Below, in pieces: positions 1-9,160 of a stretch of DNA of 64,000 nucleotides; positions within the stretch are counted from its first letter, which is position 1, and each line of letters opens with the position of its first letter. The notes beneath the pieces were generated by a model that saw nothing but the letters and a program-made list of their open reading frames with translations, was not told where the DNA came from and made no database searches. This DNA is from Ruminococcus sp. OA3 (lineage in GTDB: Bacteria > Bacillota > Clostridia > Lachnospirales > Lachnospiraceae), in the NCBI RefSeq assembly GCF_022440845.1, contig NZ_JAKNTO010000001.1, positions 2,356,001 through 2,420,000 on the forward strand, in the 5' to 3' direction. Made by a program: the position numbers and the translations under genes.

Positions 1-1039
1 TTATTATAATTGGATGAAAAAATGCCAGTTTAAGATGTCTCTCGCATATGCCATTGCCCCGGCTACACTGGTTACCGTACTCCCGGCAGGATGGCTTATG
101 TACCGCGGAGGCAGCCTCCCTGCGGAAACCTTTGTGATCACCATTGTATTGTCACTCTGCATCGTAGGTCCGCTGATCAAGGCCATGAGCTTTACAGACA
201 GTCTCGCAAAAATCGGGACAATCGTCGGTTCAGTAGATGAGATTCTGAAGGGTGAGGAGCAGAAACACCGTGAAATACCCGCAGAGTTAGGGCGGATGGA
301 CATCGAGCTTGAGCATGTATCTTTTGGATATCATTCTGGGCAGGAGATTCTCCATGATGTCAGTCTCACAATCCCGGCAGGGACGATGACGGCTCTCGTG
401 GGTCCGTCCGGGAGCGGAAAGTCCACCATTGCCAAGCTGATTGGTGGTTTCTGGGATGTGGACAGCGGAAAGATTCTTCTTGGTGGTGTGGAGGAAAAGG
501 AGATACCGCTGACACAGCTGTATGAGCAGATTGCTTTTGTCTCCCAGGATAATTATCTGTTTGACGATACCATACGGGAGAATATAAGAATGGGAAGAAT
601 ATCAGCATCAGATACGGAAGTGGAAGAAGTGGCAAAAGCTGCGGGCTGCGATACGTTCATCCTTGGACTCGAAAACGGATATGATACTAAAGTGGGGGGC
701 GGCGGTGCGCATCTTTCCGGCGGGGAGAGGCAGCGCATCGCGATTGCGAGGGCAATGCTTAAAAATGCTCCTGTTATTATCCTTGACGAGGCCACAGCAT
801 ATATAGACCCCGAGAATGAGGCCATTGTTCAGAAAGCGGTGGCCAAACTGATTCAGGGAAAGACAGTCATCGTGATCGCACACAGGCTGTCTACGATTAC
901 GGACGCGGATCAGATTGTGGTTGTGAAGGACGGCAGGATCAAAGATGTGGGTACGCATGAAAGACTCAGGAAAGACAGCCTGCTGTATGAATCTATGTGG
1001 CAGGCACATATGGGGGTAAAGGATGGTGATGTGGCATGA
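1..1039 (+). CDS. ABC half-transporter (TMD-NBD), 5' end outside window
   Basis: The frame is open from base 2 with no start visible before it, so the gene begins upstream; about 345 codons are present. The first ~80 residues are the end of an exporter-fold membrane domain with two hydrophobic segments. The rest is a full nucleotide-binding domain: Walker A GPSGSGKST near nt 391-417, signature LSGGERQR near 712-735, Walker B VIILDEA near 773-795 and a switch histidine in AHR. It overlaps the next gene by 4 bases (ATGA), and the two have very similar ATPase halves. They very probably form a heterodimeric membrane transporter coupled to ATP hydrolysis. The substrate is unknown; siderophore-type (YbtP/YbtQ, IrtA/IrtB) and multidrug heterodimers share this layout. 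Confidence 0.9.
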   Translation, partial: YYNWMKKCQFKMSLAYAIAPATLVTVLPAGWLMYRGGSLPAETFVITIVLSLCIVGPLIKAMSFTDSLAKIGTIVGSVDEILKGEEQKHREIPAELGRMDIELEHVSFGYHSGQEILHDVSLTIPAGTMTALVGPSGSGKSTIAKLIGGFWDVDSGKILLGGVEEKEIPLTQLYEQIAFVSQDNYLFDDTIRENIRMGRISASDTEVEEVAKAAGCDTFILGLENGYDTKVGGGGAHLSGGERQRIAIARAMLKNAPVIILDEATAYIDPENEAIVQKAVAKLIQGKTVIVIAHRLSTITDADQIVVVKDGRIKDVGTHERLRKDSLLYESMWQAHMGVKDGDVA

Positions 1040-2778
1040 TTAACGCGTTGAAGAAAATCTGGCAGTTTGCCGGGAAAGAACGGAAAAATATCAACAAATC
1101 AGTAGCCTTGTGTTTTTTGGAAGCGGTTTTTAAAATGTTTCAGATTGGAGCCATATACTTTGTCCTGCTGGCACTGACCGATGGGGACAACGGAACCCGT
1201 CCTGCATGGACGGCACTTCTTCTTGTACTGGTCAGCATCCTGGGAAATGCAGTCACGAAAAACTTTTCACAGCTTCAGCAGACACATGCCGGTTATTTTA
1301 TGGTGGCGAACAAGCGTATCAGGATAGGCAATCAGCTGAAAAGCGTGCCAATGGGATACTTTAACGACAACAGCCTTGGTGAGATAACCGGTGTTACTAC
1401 AACGGTTCTTGAAAATGTAGAGACCATTGCCCCCATGGTGCTGGTGGGTATGCTGGGCGGTTTCGTTAATTCTATGGTGTTTACCGTCATGATCCTTGCT
1501 TTCGACTGGCGGATCGGGCTGATTGTTGCAGCAGGGACTATACTATATCTGCTGATAACATCGTCGATGGAAAAAAAGTCCGCCCTGGTTGCGCCGAGAC
1601 GCCAAAAGTCCGAAGCGGTACTGGTAGAGACCGTACTGGAGTATGTGCAGGGAATGAGCATTATCAAATCTTTTAATCTGACCGGAAAAGGGGATAAAAA
1701 AGTGCAGGATGCACTGGAATTTAACCGGAAAAGTAATCTGGATATGGAGCAGCTGTTTACCCCGTATGTGATCGCCCAGGGACTGACACTGCAGATATTC
1801 GGCATCGGTATGATACTGGGAGCCGTGCAGCTGTTTTTATCCGGAAGCATGCTTCTTGCCGACGCGCTGATGGTTGTTATCATGTCTTTTCTGGTCTTTG
1901 CCCAGATTGAGACTGCCGGCAGCGGAATGTCGCTGCTCAGGCTGGTCAGCAGTTCCATCGAGCATGCAAACCGAATGGATGATATTCCTCAGATGGATGA
2001 GAGAGGGACGAAGATGGCTCCCGGCTCCCACGACATTGTTTTTGATAGGATCAGATTCTCCTATGAGGAAAAGGAAATTCTGCATGATGTATCATTTACG
2101 ATTCCGGATAAGACAACAACCGCTGTCATCGGTCCCAGTGGTTCCGGTAAGACCACGCTATGCAATCTGATAGCACGGTTCTGGGATGTTGACAGCGGTT
2201 CAGTGAGGATTGGAGGACGCGATGTGCGTGATTATACACTGGAATCCCTGATGGATCAGATCAGCATGGTCTTTCAGAATGTGTACCTGTTTGCCGATAC
2301 CATTGAGAACAACATTAAGTTCGGGAAACCAAAAGCCACCCATGCGGAAGTTGTAGCTGCAGCAAAACGAGCATGCTGTGATGACTTTATAGAAGCGCTG
2401 CCGGACGGTTATCATACCCTGATCGGGGAGGGCGGAGCATCCCTGTCGGGAGGGGAAAAACAGAGAATCTCCATAGCGAGGGCAATGATAAAGGATGCAC
2501 CGATTGTAATCCTTGACGAGGCCACAGCAAATGTAGACCCTGAGAATGAGGACAGACTGCAGAAAGCCATAGAAGCACTGACAAGGGATAAGACCATTAT
2601 TATGATCGCACACCGGCTGAAAACCGTGCGCAATGCAGACCAGATTCTGGTGGTAGATGAGGGTCGGATTGTTCAGAGGGGAAATCATGAGGAGCTGATT
2701 GGGCAGAAAGGCATCTATGCGGACTTCGTATCAGAACGAAGGGAAGCGACCGGCTGGAAACTCAATGCACAGAATTGA
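1036..2778 (+). CDS. ABC half-transporter, permease fused to ATPase
   Basis: A 580-residue protein with six predicted membrane helices in the first ~310 residues, then an ATPase domain with Walker A GPSGSGKTT, signature LSGGEKQR, Walker B IVILDEA and AHR switch histidine. The start ATG overlaps the stop of the upstream half-transporter, which implies translational coupling and a 1:1 heterodimer. Both ATPase sites appear canonical, unlike many heterodimeric exporters where one is degenerate. The family (exporter fold, type IV) includes lipid, drug, peptide and some siderophore transporters; the sequence alone does not identify the cargo or the direction. Confidence 0.92.
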   Translation: MINALKKIWQFAGKERKNINKSVALCFLEAVFKMFQIGAIYFVLLALTDGDNGTRPAWTALLLVLVSILGNAVTKNFSQLQQTHAGYFMVANKRIRIGNQLKSVPMGYFNDNSLGEITGVTTTVLENVETIAPMVLVGMLGGFVNSMVFTVMILAFDWRIGLIVAAGTILYLLITSSMEKKSALVAPRRQKSEAVLVETVLEYVQGMSIIKSFNLTGKGDKKVQDALEFNRKSNLDMEQLFTPYVIAQGLTLQIFGIGMILGAVQLFLSGSMLLADALMVVIMSFLVFAQIETAGSGMSLLRLVSSSIEHANRMDDIPQMDERGTKMAPGSHDIVFDRIRFSYEEKEILHDVSFTIPDKTTTAVIGPSGSGKTTLCNLIARFWDVDSGSVRIGGRDVRDYTLESLMDQISMVFQNVYLFADTIENNIKFGKPKATHAEVVAAAKRACCDDFIEALPDGYHTLIGEGGASLSGGEKQRISIARAMIKDAPIVILDEATANVDPENEDRLQKAIEALTRDKTIIMIAHRLKTVRNADQILVVDEGRIVQRGNHEELIGQKGIYADFVSERREATGWKLNAQN

Positions 2779-2799
2779 TCACCAGTTTTATGTTTCGAC

Positions 2800-2828
2800 T
2801 TGAAAGCGTATCGTTTTCAGTATATAAT
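2800..2828 (+). promoter_or_regulatory. Promoter of the exonuclease gene
   Basis: TTGAAA at 2800-2805 and TATAAT at 2823-2828 are separated by exactly 17 bases. The -35 box coincides with an in-frame TTG that could be mistaken for the start of the next gene; the promoter supports starting translation downstream, at 2872. Confidence 0.75.
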
Positions 2829-2871
2829 TGGAGAAAATTGCAGAAGAGAAAGTGAGGATGACATAAGCTAT

Positions 2872-3570
2872 ATGCTGAATTCATACATAGCTTTTGATGT
2901 TGAAACGACCGGACTAAGCCCCGCGGAGCACGAGATTATTGAGATCGGGGCTTTAAAAGTCCGTGGGGGAAAGGTACAGGAACGTTTTATTGAATTTATA
3001 AAGCCCAGATTGCCGATACAGGCAAATATTACCCAAATTACAGGCATCAGCAATGATATGGTTGCCGGCGCCAGGATCAGGGAGCAGGTAATCCCTGATT
3101 TTCTGAAATTCTGTGAGGATGACATTCTGATCGGACACAACATAATTTTTGATTATAGTTTCGTGGAAAACGGTGCCAGATCACTGGGATACACGTTTGA
3201 ACGAAGAGGCATTGATACCTTGAATATTGCGAGGTCAGTACACAGAGATCTGCCGTCAAAGAGTCTGGGAGCTCTGTGTGAACATTATTGCATACAAAAC
3301 AAAGCCGCCCACAGGGCTTATCATGATGCCCTGGCAACTGCAAAGCTGTATCAGACCATGTCTCACTTTTTTGAGGTAAAAAACCCCGGACTGTTTACGG
3401 CGAAACCACTTGTATGTGCGTCAAGGGAATGCCCTGCTGCGACGCCTAAACAGTTAAGCCTGCTGAAACGTCTGATGAAACAAAAGGGAATCATGCAGGA
3501 GATGAATATGGATACACTGACAAAAAGTGAGGCTTCCAGGCTGATTGACAGTATCCTTTCGGGACAGTAA
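2872..3570 (+). CDS. DEDDh 3'-5' exonuclease, DnaQ/epsilon-like
   Basis: A 232-residue stand-alone exonuclease that should remove nucleotides from DNA or RNA 3' ends using two metal ions. The first acidic pair is in FDVETTG (D9, E11), the third acidic residue is in GHNIIFD, and the H-x4-D pair is in HRAYHDA; together they complete the DEDDh set. A ~35-residue C-terminal tail (TPKQ...LTKSEAS) follows the catalytic domain. The frame is open from a TTG at 2800, but that TTG is the -35 box of a good promoter, so ATG 2872 is chosen; a GAGG lies about 14 bases upstream. It is monocistronic, followed by a strong terminator. It could be a repair or RNA-processing nuclease rather than a polymerase proofreading subunit. 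Confidence 0.85.
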   Translation: MLNSYIAFDVETTGLSPAEHEIIEIGALKVRGGKVQERFIEFIKPRLPIQANITQITGISNDMVAGARIREQVIPDFLKFCEDDILIGHNIIFDYSFVENGARSLGYTFERRGIDTLNIARSVHRDLPSKSLGALCEHYCIQNKAAHRAYHDALATAKLYQTMSHFFEVKNPGLFTAKPLVCASRECPAATPKQLSLLKRLMKQKGIMQEMNMDTLTKSEASRLIDSILSGQ

Positions 3571-3610
3571 ACAGATTTGATGGGGAACCCCGATACGTAT
3601 GAAAACATAA

Positions 3611-3650
3611 CCCCTGCATATGGTATGAATGTACCATATGCAGGGGTTTT
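3611..3650 (+). terminator. Rho-independent terminator after the exonuclease gene
   Basis: A perfect 15-bp stem (3611-3625 with 3632-3646) with a 6-base loop is followed directly by TTTT. It insulates the chemosensory operon from upstream transcription. Confidence 0.92.
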
Positions 3651-3672
3651 CGTGGATATTGCCTGTGGAGTA

Positions 3673-3681
3673 TGATATAAT
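3673..3681 (+). promoter_or_regulatory. Extended -10 promoter of the chemosensory operon
   Basis: TG-A-TATAAT at 3673-3681 matches an extended -10 element. No good -35 hexamer is present at the right distance, and no sigma-28-type (flagellar) promoter was recognised. It lies 80 bases before the first gene, just after a strong terminator. Confidence 0.6.
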
Positions 3682-3760
3682 ATGAACAAGCGGACGGTTT
3701 GCAGAGCTAATAGTACACAGGGCAACAGACTGTTTAAATAAAAATGACAGGGAAAGGCGG

Positions 3761-4168
3761 ATGGACGTGGAAAGTCTGGAAAATTTATATCTGGAATTTA
3801 CTGCAGACGGGTTCTGTTTTCTTGCCGCACTGCCATGGGTAAAAGAAATCAGGAAAAACAGGGCAGGGGAAGAAGGTGTGCCGATACTTGACTGGGAGAA
3901 AGCTGTTGGATGCCGGGCGGAGGAAAACTGCCCGGTATTCGAAATTGTCCTTGAACATGCAGGTAAGCGTCTGGGAATTACGGCAGAGAAAGTGTCAGGA
4001 GTCAGGAAAGTGAATCCAGGGTGTATGCTTGAGCTTAAATGGCCGGTGAAAAACGAAAAAAACCGGTTTATCAGTGCGGCAGTGAATCTGGAGGAGCGTG
4101 GAAAAGGTCTTGCATTCGTTCTGTGTATGGAAATTCTGGCGGATCTTGCCGTTATAAATTCCGGATAA
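3761..4168 (+). CDS. Degenerate CheW-like protein
   Basis: A 135-residue protein that I read as a divergent CheW coupling domain. The beginning (ADGFCFLAALPWVKEI) matches the CheW strand that leads into the v-x-E-I motif. VPILDWEKAVG matches the P-V-I-D-L segment. FEIVLEHAGKRLGITAEKVSGV resembles the segment before the VD-x-V motif. The region that normally carries the N-L-R-G motif appears to be missing between them, which shortens the domain. It is the first gene of the chemosensory operon, 12 bases before cheR, with a ribosome site (GGAAAGG) just before ATG 3761. It may scaffold the receptor-kinase array, or act as an inhibitor or adapter. Family assignment is by pattern only. Confidence 0.6.
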   Translation: MDVESLENLYLEFTADGFCFLAALPWVKEIRKNRAGEEGVPILDWEKAVGCRAEENCPVFEIVLEHAGKRLGITAEKVSGVRKVNPGCMLELKWPVKNEKNRFISAAVNLEERGKGLAFVLCMEILADLAVINSG

Positions 4169-4180
4169 GGCGGATGAGAA

Positions 4181-5038
4181 ATGATGATTAGGCTGAATGA
4201 GAAAGAATTTACAGATATTGTGCGGTTTATGCGCGAGACATATGGGATTAATCTTGAAAAGAAACAAATATTGATCGAATGCAGAATGTCCGGAGAACTG
4301 GAACGCAGGGGGTTCAGTTCTTTTGGCTCATATTTAGATAAAATGAAAGAGGATCCAAGTGGGAAGATGGTCGAAGAGCTTGTTGTGAGGCTGACTACCA
4401 ATTATACATATTTTATGAGAGAGCCGGAACATTTCAGACTGTTAAAAGAAAAAATTTTTCCGGAAGTGTTTCAGAAGAATTATGGAGCATTCTACAATAT
4501 ATGGTGTGCGGGATGTTCCACAGGGGAAGAGTGTTATACACTGGCGATGCTGCTGAGAGATTACAGAGATCAGGGGGCGCAGATGCCGAATATCAGAATC
4601 ACGGCCTCCGACATCTCTGAAGAAGTATTGAGGAAGGCAGAAACCGCAGTATATCCGGCGAGGGAATTGGAGCAGCTTCCTTCCGAGTGGAGGCAAAAAT
4701 ACTGCCATATGGAAAATAAACATCAGTTTTCGATAGACAGGGAACTGATGTACAATATACGTTTTGTAAAACAGAATCTGATGAAACCGGTATCGGAGAA
4801 GTACGATTTGATTCTGTGCCGGAATGTGATGATTTATTTTGACCGGGAATCAAGAAAAAAGCTTCTCAGACAGTTGGAAAACACTCTGAATCCAGGAGGT
4901 TATCTGCTGATCGGACATGCGGAACTTTTGCCGGGGTATGAGACAAACCTGCAGCCGGAATATCCGGCGGTCTATAAAAAGAATAGGAAAGAAAACAGCC
5001 ATGAGGCTGAGGAGAGTTTATGGAAAAAAAAATTATGA
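4181..5038 (+). CDS. cheR: Chemoreceptor glutamate methyltransferase CheR
   Basis: A 285-residue protein of normal CheR length. An N-terminal helical domain (~1-75) is followed by a SAM-dependent methyltransferase fold containing the signature GCSTGEECY and the later ILCRNVMIYFD motif. It transfers methyl groups from SAM to glutamates on the chemoreceptor, raising kinase activity in adaptation. The start could be ATG 4181 or ATG 4184. Its 3' end overlaps cheY by 19 bases, so the two are translationally coupled. The usual opposing enzyme CheB is not in this operon; CheC and CheD are present instead. Confidence 0.95.
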   Translation: MMIRLNEKEFTDIVRFMRETYGINLEKKQILIECRMSGELERRGFSSFGSYLDKMKEDPSGKMVEELVVRLTTNYTYFMREPEHFRLLKEKIFPEVFQKNYGAFYNIWCAGCSTGEECYTLAMLLRDYRDQGAQMPNIRITASDISEEVLRKAETAVYPARELEQLPSEWRQKYCHMENKHQFSIDRELMYNIRFVKQNLMKPVSEKYDLILCRNVMIYFDRESRKKLLRQLENTLNPGGYLLIGHAELLPGYETNLQPEYPAVYKKNRKENSHEAEESLWKKKL

Positions 5039-5397
5039 TCGTAGATGATGCAATGTTTATGAGAAAACTGATCCGCAGGAATCTGGAAGCGGAAGGGTAT
5101 CATAAGATCGTGGAGGCATCGGACGGTGAAACGGCACTGGAATTATTCTGGAGGGAACAACCGGATCTGGTGATTCTAGATATCACAATGGCCGGGATGT
5201 CGGGGATGAAGGTGTTAGAAGAAATAATGCCAAAGGCTCCGTGGGCGAAAGTTGTCATGTGCTCTGCTGTTGGTCAGGAAACAATGATTTTGGACGCGCT
5301 CTCAAAAGGAGCTGCTGATTTCATAGTAAAACCATTTAAAAATGATGAATTTATCAAAATAATAAATAATTGTATCGCAGAGGAGGGGATGATATGA
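5020..5397 (+). CDS. cheY: CheY single-domain response regulator
   Basis: 125 residues forming one receiver domain. The acidic pair D9-D10, phospho-acceptor D54 (LVILDIT), the switch threonine/serine region (MCSAVG) and the KPF lysine are all present. CheA phosphorylates it, and CheC is the likely phosphatase. It overlaps cheR at its start and the receptor gene by 4 bases at its end. In this operon it is one of two receiver outputs, the other being the REC-GGDEF protein, so it may drive a motor (flagellar or pilus) or act as a phosphate sink. Confidence 0.95.
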   Translation: MEKKIMIVDDAMFMRKLIRRNLEAEGYHKIVEASDGETALELFWREQPDLVILDITMAGMSGMKVLEEIMPKAPWAKVVMCSAVGQETMILDALSKGAADFIVKPFKNDEFIKIINNCIAEEGMI

Positions 5398-7073
5398 GAA
5401 AAAAATTTGATAATATGAAGATTGGAAAAAAACTGATTCTTACATTTGCTCTGATTCTGGTGATGTATGTGGTTACAGTGCTTACTGCCGTGGTTAATAT
5501 CAGGAGTATGTCAGAAAGGATGGACCAGCTGTATAACGGTGCATTTGCCAATGTGGAGACGTCACAGAAACTGCTTGGAAATATCAATAATGTACAGCGG
5601 AATATGATTCTTCTGGCGGCAACAGATGGGATAAAAGACAGGGAAACATATCTTGCAGACACTAAAGAACTGATAGATAATGCGGGAACTTATGTGGAGA
5701 AACTGACAACAGGCCATATCAGCGGAGGAAAAATAGCTGCTGAACTGGAAGAAAAGTTTGCCAGTATGATGATTCCAAGAGACAAGATGATGACTCTGCT
5801 GGAGATTGGGGAAAATGATCAGGCCCTGAAAGTCTATTTCGATGAGTATGATTCGGTAGCGACGGAGGTCAGAGAGACGCTCTCACAACTTGTAGATGCC
5901 GCCTCGGCAGATGCACAGGACAGTCTGAAAGAAGGGCAGAGCGTGAACAGCAGAATTATTGTTCTGATCTGGATTCTGGCAGGTGCGATCATACTGTTCA
6001 CGGGAGTTTTATGGTTTGTAATCACCAGGAGTATTATTGTACCAGTCAATACCGTTAAAAAGGCGGCCAGCCAGATCGCAAATGGTGACCTGGATCTGGA
6101 AATTACATATAGATCAGAGAATGAACTGGGGCAGCTGGCAGAAGATATCCGAAGCACTGCTGATGCTCTGAGCAGCTATGTCAGAGAAATAAGAACAGGT
6201 CTGTCATCGCTTGGCAGCGGATGTCTTGGTTATCGGCCAAATGTTGAATTCAAAGGGGACTTTATCGCTCTGGGTGAGTCGATGGAAGAGATTGCCCATC
6301 TGTTAAGAGAGTCCATACAGCAGATCAGCCGCAGTGCGGATCAGGTGTCCGGTGGTGCAGAGCAGGTTTCAAGCAGTGCACAGGTTCTGGCACAGGGGGC
6401 ATCGGAACAGGCAAGCTCCATCGAAGAACTGGCAGTCAGCATCAATGAGATCACAGACAGTGTAAAGGAAAATGCAGAAAATGCACATAAGTCAAGTCTG
6501 CTTGCAGATGATGTGGGAACAAGACTTGTAAAGAGCAATGCCCAGATGGAGATACTGTTAGAGAGTGTCAGGGAGGTGCAGAAGAATTCAAAAGAAATTA
6601 CGGGAATTGTAAAAGAGATAGAAGACATTGCATTTCAGACGAATATTCTTGCATTGAATGCCGCAGTGGAGGCGGCGAGAGCAGGTGATGCGGGAAAAGG
6701 ATTCTCTGTCGTAGCAGGAGAAGTGAGAAGACTTGCATCTAAGACGACTGGAGCATCAAAGCTCACAGCCGAATTAATCGATAAGAATACTGAGGCTGTA
6801 CAGGCGGGAATGGAAGCTGTGAATTCGGCGGCTGAGGCTTTGAGAATGTCGGTAGAAGGTGCCCAGGGGGTCAACAGGATGGTGGACAAGATCTCCGTTG
6901 AATCATCACAGCAGGCGACAGCCGTGACACAGATTCGAAAAAGTGTAGAATTGATTTCGGACATTGTACAGAGAAATTCTGCTACGACGGAAGAAAGTGC
7001 AGCAGCAAGTGAAGAACTGTCAGCTCAGGCCCAGATATTAAAAGAACTGGTAGAACAGTTTGAGCTTGCATAA
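5394..7073 (+). CDS. Methyl-accepting chemotaxis protein
   Basis: A 559-residue transmembrane chemoreceptor. Membrane helices lie near residues 14-34 and 188-210 and flank a ~150-residue extracellular helical sensor of the four-helix-bundle type. A HAMP domain (~211-265) and a long coiled-coil signalling domain follow; the hairpin tip is the conserved segment around [22 protein letters not shown] 5394 is preferred because AGGAGGGG lies at 5381-5388 and it overlaps the cheY stop as ATGA; an upstream TTG at 5370 is less likely. No C-terminal NWETF-type tether is seen. It is the only receptor in the operon and presumably the dedicated input to this CheA. Confidence 0.95.
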   Translation: MRKKFDNMKIGKKLILTFALILVMYVVTVLTAVVNIRSMSERMDQLYNGAFANVETSQKLLGNINNVQRNMILLAATDGIKDRETYLADTKELIDNAGTYVEKLTTGHISGGKIAAELEEKFASMMIPRDKMMTLLEIGENDQALKVYFDEYDSVATEVRETLSQLVDAASADAQDSLKEGQSVNSRIIVLIWILAGAIILFTGVLWFVITRSIIVPVNTVKKAASQIANGDLDLEITYRSENELGQLAEDIRSTADALSSYVREIRTGLSSLGSGCLGYRPNVEFKGDFIALGESMEEIAHLLRESIQQISRSADQVSGGAEQVSSSAQVLAQGASEQASSIEELAVSINEITDSVKENAENAHKSSLLADDVGTRLVKSNAQMEILLESVREVQKNSKEITGIVKEIEDIAFQTNILALNAAVEAARAGDAGKGFSVVAGEVRRLASKTTGASKLTAELIDKNTEAVQAGMEAVNSAAEALRMSVEGAQGVNRMVDKISVESSQQATAVTQIRKSVELISDIVQRNSATTEESAAASEELSAQAQILKELVEQFELA

Positions 7074-7089
7074 AACAAGGGAGACCAGA

Positions 7090-7704
7090 ATGGATAAAAT
7101 CCAGGAACTGAATGAGGATGAACAGGATATATTGAGAGAACTTGGAAATATTGGCACAGGCAACGCGGTGACGGCACTTTCCACAATGCTGGCGCGTCCA
7201 CTGGAAGTTCACTCTACAAGGCTGAAGCTTGTAAGCTATCAGGAGATGTATACAGAACTGGGAAGCTCAGAGGAAGAGAAGATAGGAATTATGCTGGAGG
7301 CGTACGGTGAAATAACGGGAATATTTTTATTTCTGCCTGATATGGGTTTTGCGGTGCGTGCGCTTGACTGGCTGCTTGAAAAAAAGGAAAGAGATCTGTC
7401 CAGAATGGATGAAATGGAACAGTCAGTGTTCTGTGAACTGGGAAACGTGATGTGCGGGGCTTATGTCAATGCACTGGCGCAGCTGCTGAGCAGAAGAATC
7501 GAGCTCACGGTGCCTCATATCTGTTTAGACATGGGAGGTGCGATTTTCAGTACAGTTGTTTCACATCTGATGAAAGCAAGTGATACACTTCTTATAATTG
7601 ACAATGAAATCCGTCTGGATAAGGAGCTGCTGTGCGGACAGATTTTATTCTTCCCGGAGATGAAATCAATGCAAAAAGTCTCCGAATGGCTGGAGGAAAT
7701 GTAG
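7090..7704 (+). CDS. cheC: CheC-family CheY-P phosphatase
   Basis: A 204-residue CheC with both active-site repeats: D-x3-E-x2-N in DILRELGN near the N-terminus, and S-x3-E-x2-N in SVFCELGN in the second half, with a proline 23 positions after the second asparagine as in the family. CheC dephosphorylates CheY-P and binds CheD, linking the phospho-output to receptor adaptation. ATG 7090 is chosen over an upstream in-frame TTG because AAGGGAGA directly precedes it. It sits 4 bases before cheD, the usual CheC-CheD pairing. Confidence 0.92.
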   Translation: MDKIQELNEDEQDILRELGNIGTGNAVTALSTMLARPLEVHSTRLKLVSYQEMYTELGSSEEEKIGIMLEAYGEITGIFLFLPDMGFAVRALDWLLEKKERDLSRMDEMEQSVFCELGNVMCGAYVNALAQLLSRRIELTVPHICLDMGGAIFSTVVSHLMKASDTLLIIDNEIRLDKELLCGQILFFPEMKSMQKVSEWLEEM

Positions 7705-7708
7705 CGAT

Positions 7709-8185
7709 ATGAAAAAAGTGATTGTGGGGATTGCGGAGGGCAAAGTTGTGTATGCTGGTCAGACGCTTATATCGTACGCACTCGGGTCCTGTGTGGGAAT
7801 CTGCCTGTATGATATGGGCAAAAAGGTGGCAGGAATGGCTCATATTGTTCTCCCTGATGCCGGACATGGCACCGATCAAACGAATCCGTATAAATACGCC
7901 GGGTCAGGGGTGCAGACACTGATCCGGGAAATGGAAACGCTTGGTGCAAAGAGAGTACGGATGACAGCCAAAATTGCAGGCGGTGCCAATATGTTCCAAA
8001 ATGCAGGCGGAAAATGGGAGATTGGAAAACAAAACGTCGATGCAGTGAAGAAAGCTTTGAGTGAGGCTAAGATTCCTGTTATAGCAGAGGATACTGGCAG
8101 AAATTACGGAAGGACACTCCTTTTCTCGGGAGAGGACGGCAGTCTGGAAATCAGTACGGTAAGGCGTGAAACGAGAGTTATCTGA
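7709..8185 (+). CDS. cheD: CheD receptor glutamine deamidase
   Basis: 158 residues, normal CheD length. The catalytic cysteine is C28 in LGSC and the histidine is H45 in MAHIVLP. The position usually occupied by the catalytic threonine is a serine (S22, in SYALGSC). CheD deamidates receptor glutamines to glutamates and is regulated by CheC bound to CheY-P. With CheB absent from this operon, CheC/CheD would carry the adaptation arm that opposes or complements CheR. Confidence 0.95.
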   Translation: MKKVIVGIAEGKVVYAGQTLISYALGSCVGICLYDMGKKVAGMAHIVLPDAGHGTDQTNPYKYAGSGVQTLIREMETLGAKRVRMTAKIAGGANMFQNAGGKWEIGKQNVDAVKKALSEAKIPVIAEDTGRNYGRTLLFSGEDGSLEISTVRRETRVI

Positions 8186-8209
8186 CGAATAGATAGATGG
8201 AGGTAAGTT

Positions 8210-9148
8210 ATGAATGCAAGTGACAGACGGATAGTATTGGCGGTCGATGACAGTCTGCTGATCTGCCGGCAGATAAAAACAGCTCTTGACGGGGCAGAAG
8301 GAATTTTTTTCTGTGAGGCGCACGATGGAGAAGAAGCAGTTGAACTGGTTAAGCAGTATCAGCCGGACCTGATACTGCTGGATGTAGTTCTTCCCGATAC
8401 AGATGGGTATGATCTGTTTGAAGAGCTGAAAAAAGTTGATCAGAATAACGCATCTATTATTTTTCTGACATCCAGAGATAATGATGAGGACGTGGTCCGG
8501 GGACTGACGATGGGCGCCTGCGATTATATCAAGAAACCATTTGCGCATGGAGAGTTAAAATCACGGGTACAGATACATCTCCAGATGAAGAAACAGAAGG
8601 ATGAACTGAATAAAGTCAACGAAGAACTGCGCAGCAACATGCAGAAGCTGAACAACATGGCTTTCAGGGACGGCCTGACAGGTCTGTATAACCGCCGGTA
8701 TGTCGTAGGAGATCTGGCAGAAGATATTCAGATTCATAATGAGAAGAAAAATGTCCTGATCCTTGCAGACATTGATGATTTTAAGAAAGTAAATGATACA
8801 TATGGACATGATGCGGGGGATGTGGCTCTGGTATGTATAGCCGGTATCATGGGGGAAGTATGCGCGGATTACAAAGTGGTCCGCTGGGGCGGTGAAGAGT
8901 TTCTGATCGCGCTCATGAATGTTACTGAGGAAGAGGCTTATGAGGTGAGTGAAACGATCCGCAGGAAAGTAGAGGAATATCCATTTTTTCATGATTCTGT
9001 GGAATTTTTCTGTACAATTACGCTGGGTCTGCACTGCTACAGTGAAGAGGAAGGAATTGAGCTGAATATTAAATATGCAGATAAAGCGCTTTATTACGGA
9101 AAACGTCATGGAAAAAATTGTAGTATCTGGTACGAAGATAACGAATAG
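8210..9148 (+). CDS. REC-GGDEF diguanylate cyclase response regulator (WspR-like)
   Basis: 312 residues. An N-terminal receiver domain (DD pair in AVDDSLL, phospho-aspartate in LILLDVV, lysine in KKPF) is joined by a short coiled coil to a GGDEF domain with an intact GGEEF motif. It should make cyclic-di-GMP from two GTP when phosphorylated, presumably by the CheA encoded immediately downstream. An RxxD inhibitory site is not visible before GGEEF, so product inhibition may be weak. Its location between cheD and cheA, in the same operon as the receptor, parallels WspR. It has a clear ribosome site (GGAGG) before ATG 8210. Confidence 0.93.
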   Translation: MNASDRRIVLAVDDSLLICRQIKTALDGAEGIFFCEAHDGEEAVELVKQYQPDLILLDVVLPDTDGYDLFEELKKVDQNNASIIFLTSRDNDEDVVRGLTMGACDYIKKPFAHGELKSRVQIHLQMKKQKDELNKVNEELRSNMQKLNNMAFRDGLTGLYNRRYVVGDLAEDIQIHNEKKNVLILADIDDFKKVNDTYGHDAGDVALVCIAGIMGEVCADYKVVRWGGEEFLIALMNVTEEEAYEVSETIRRKVEEYPFFHDSVEFFCTITLGLHCYSEEEGIELNIKYADKALYYGKRHGKNCSIWYEDNE

Positions 9149-9160
9149 ACGGAGATAAAT

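Noticed and set aside
3454-4401. 315-codon minus-strand open frame across the CheW-like and cheR genes
   Set aside because: It covers two better supported plus-strand genes with ribosome sites; its translation is rich in Ser, Arg and Ile and has no recognisable motif, typical of an antisense shadow.
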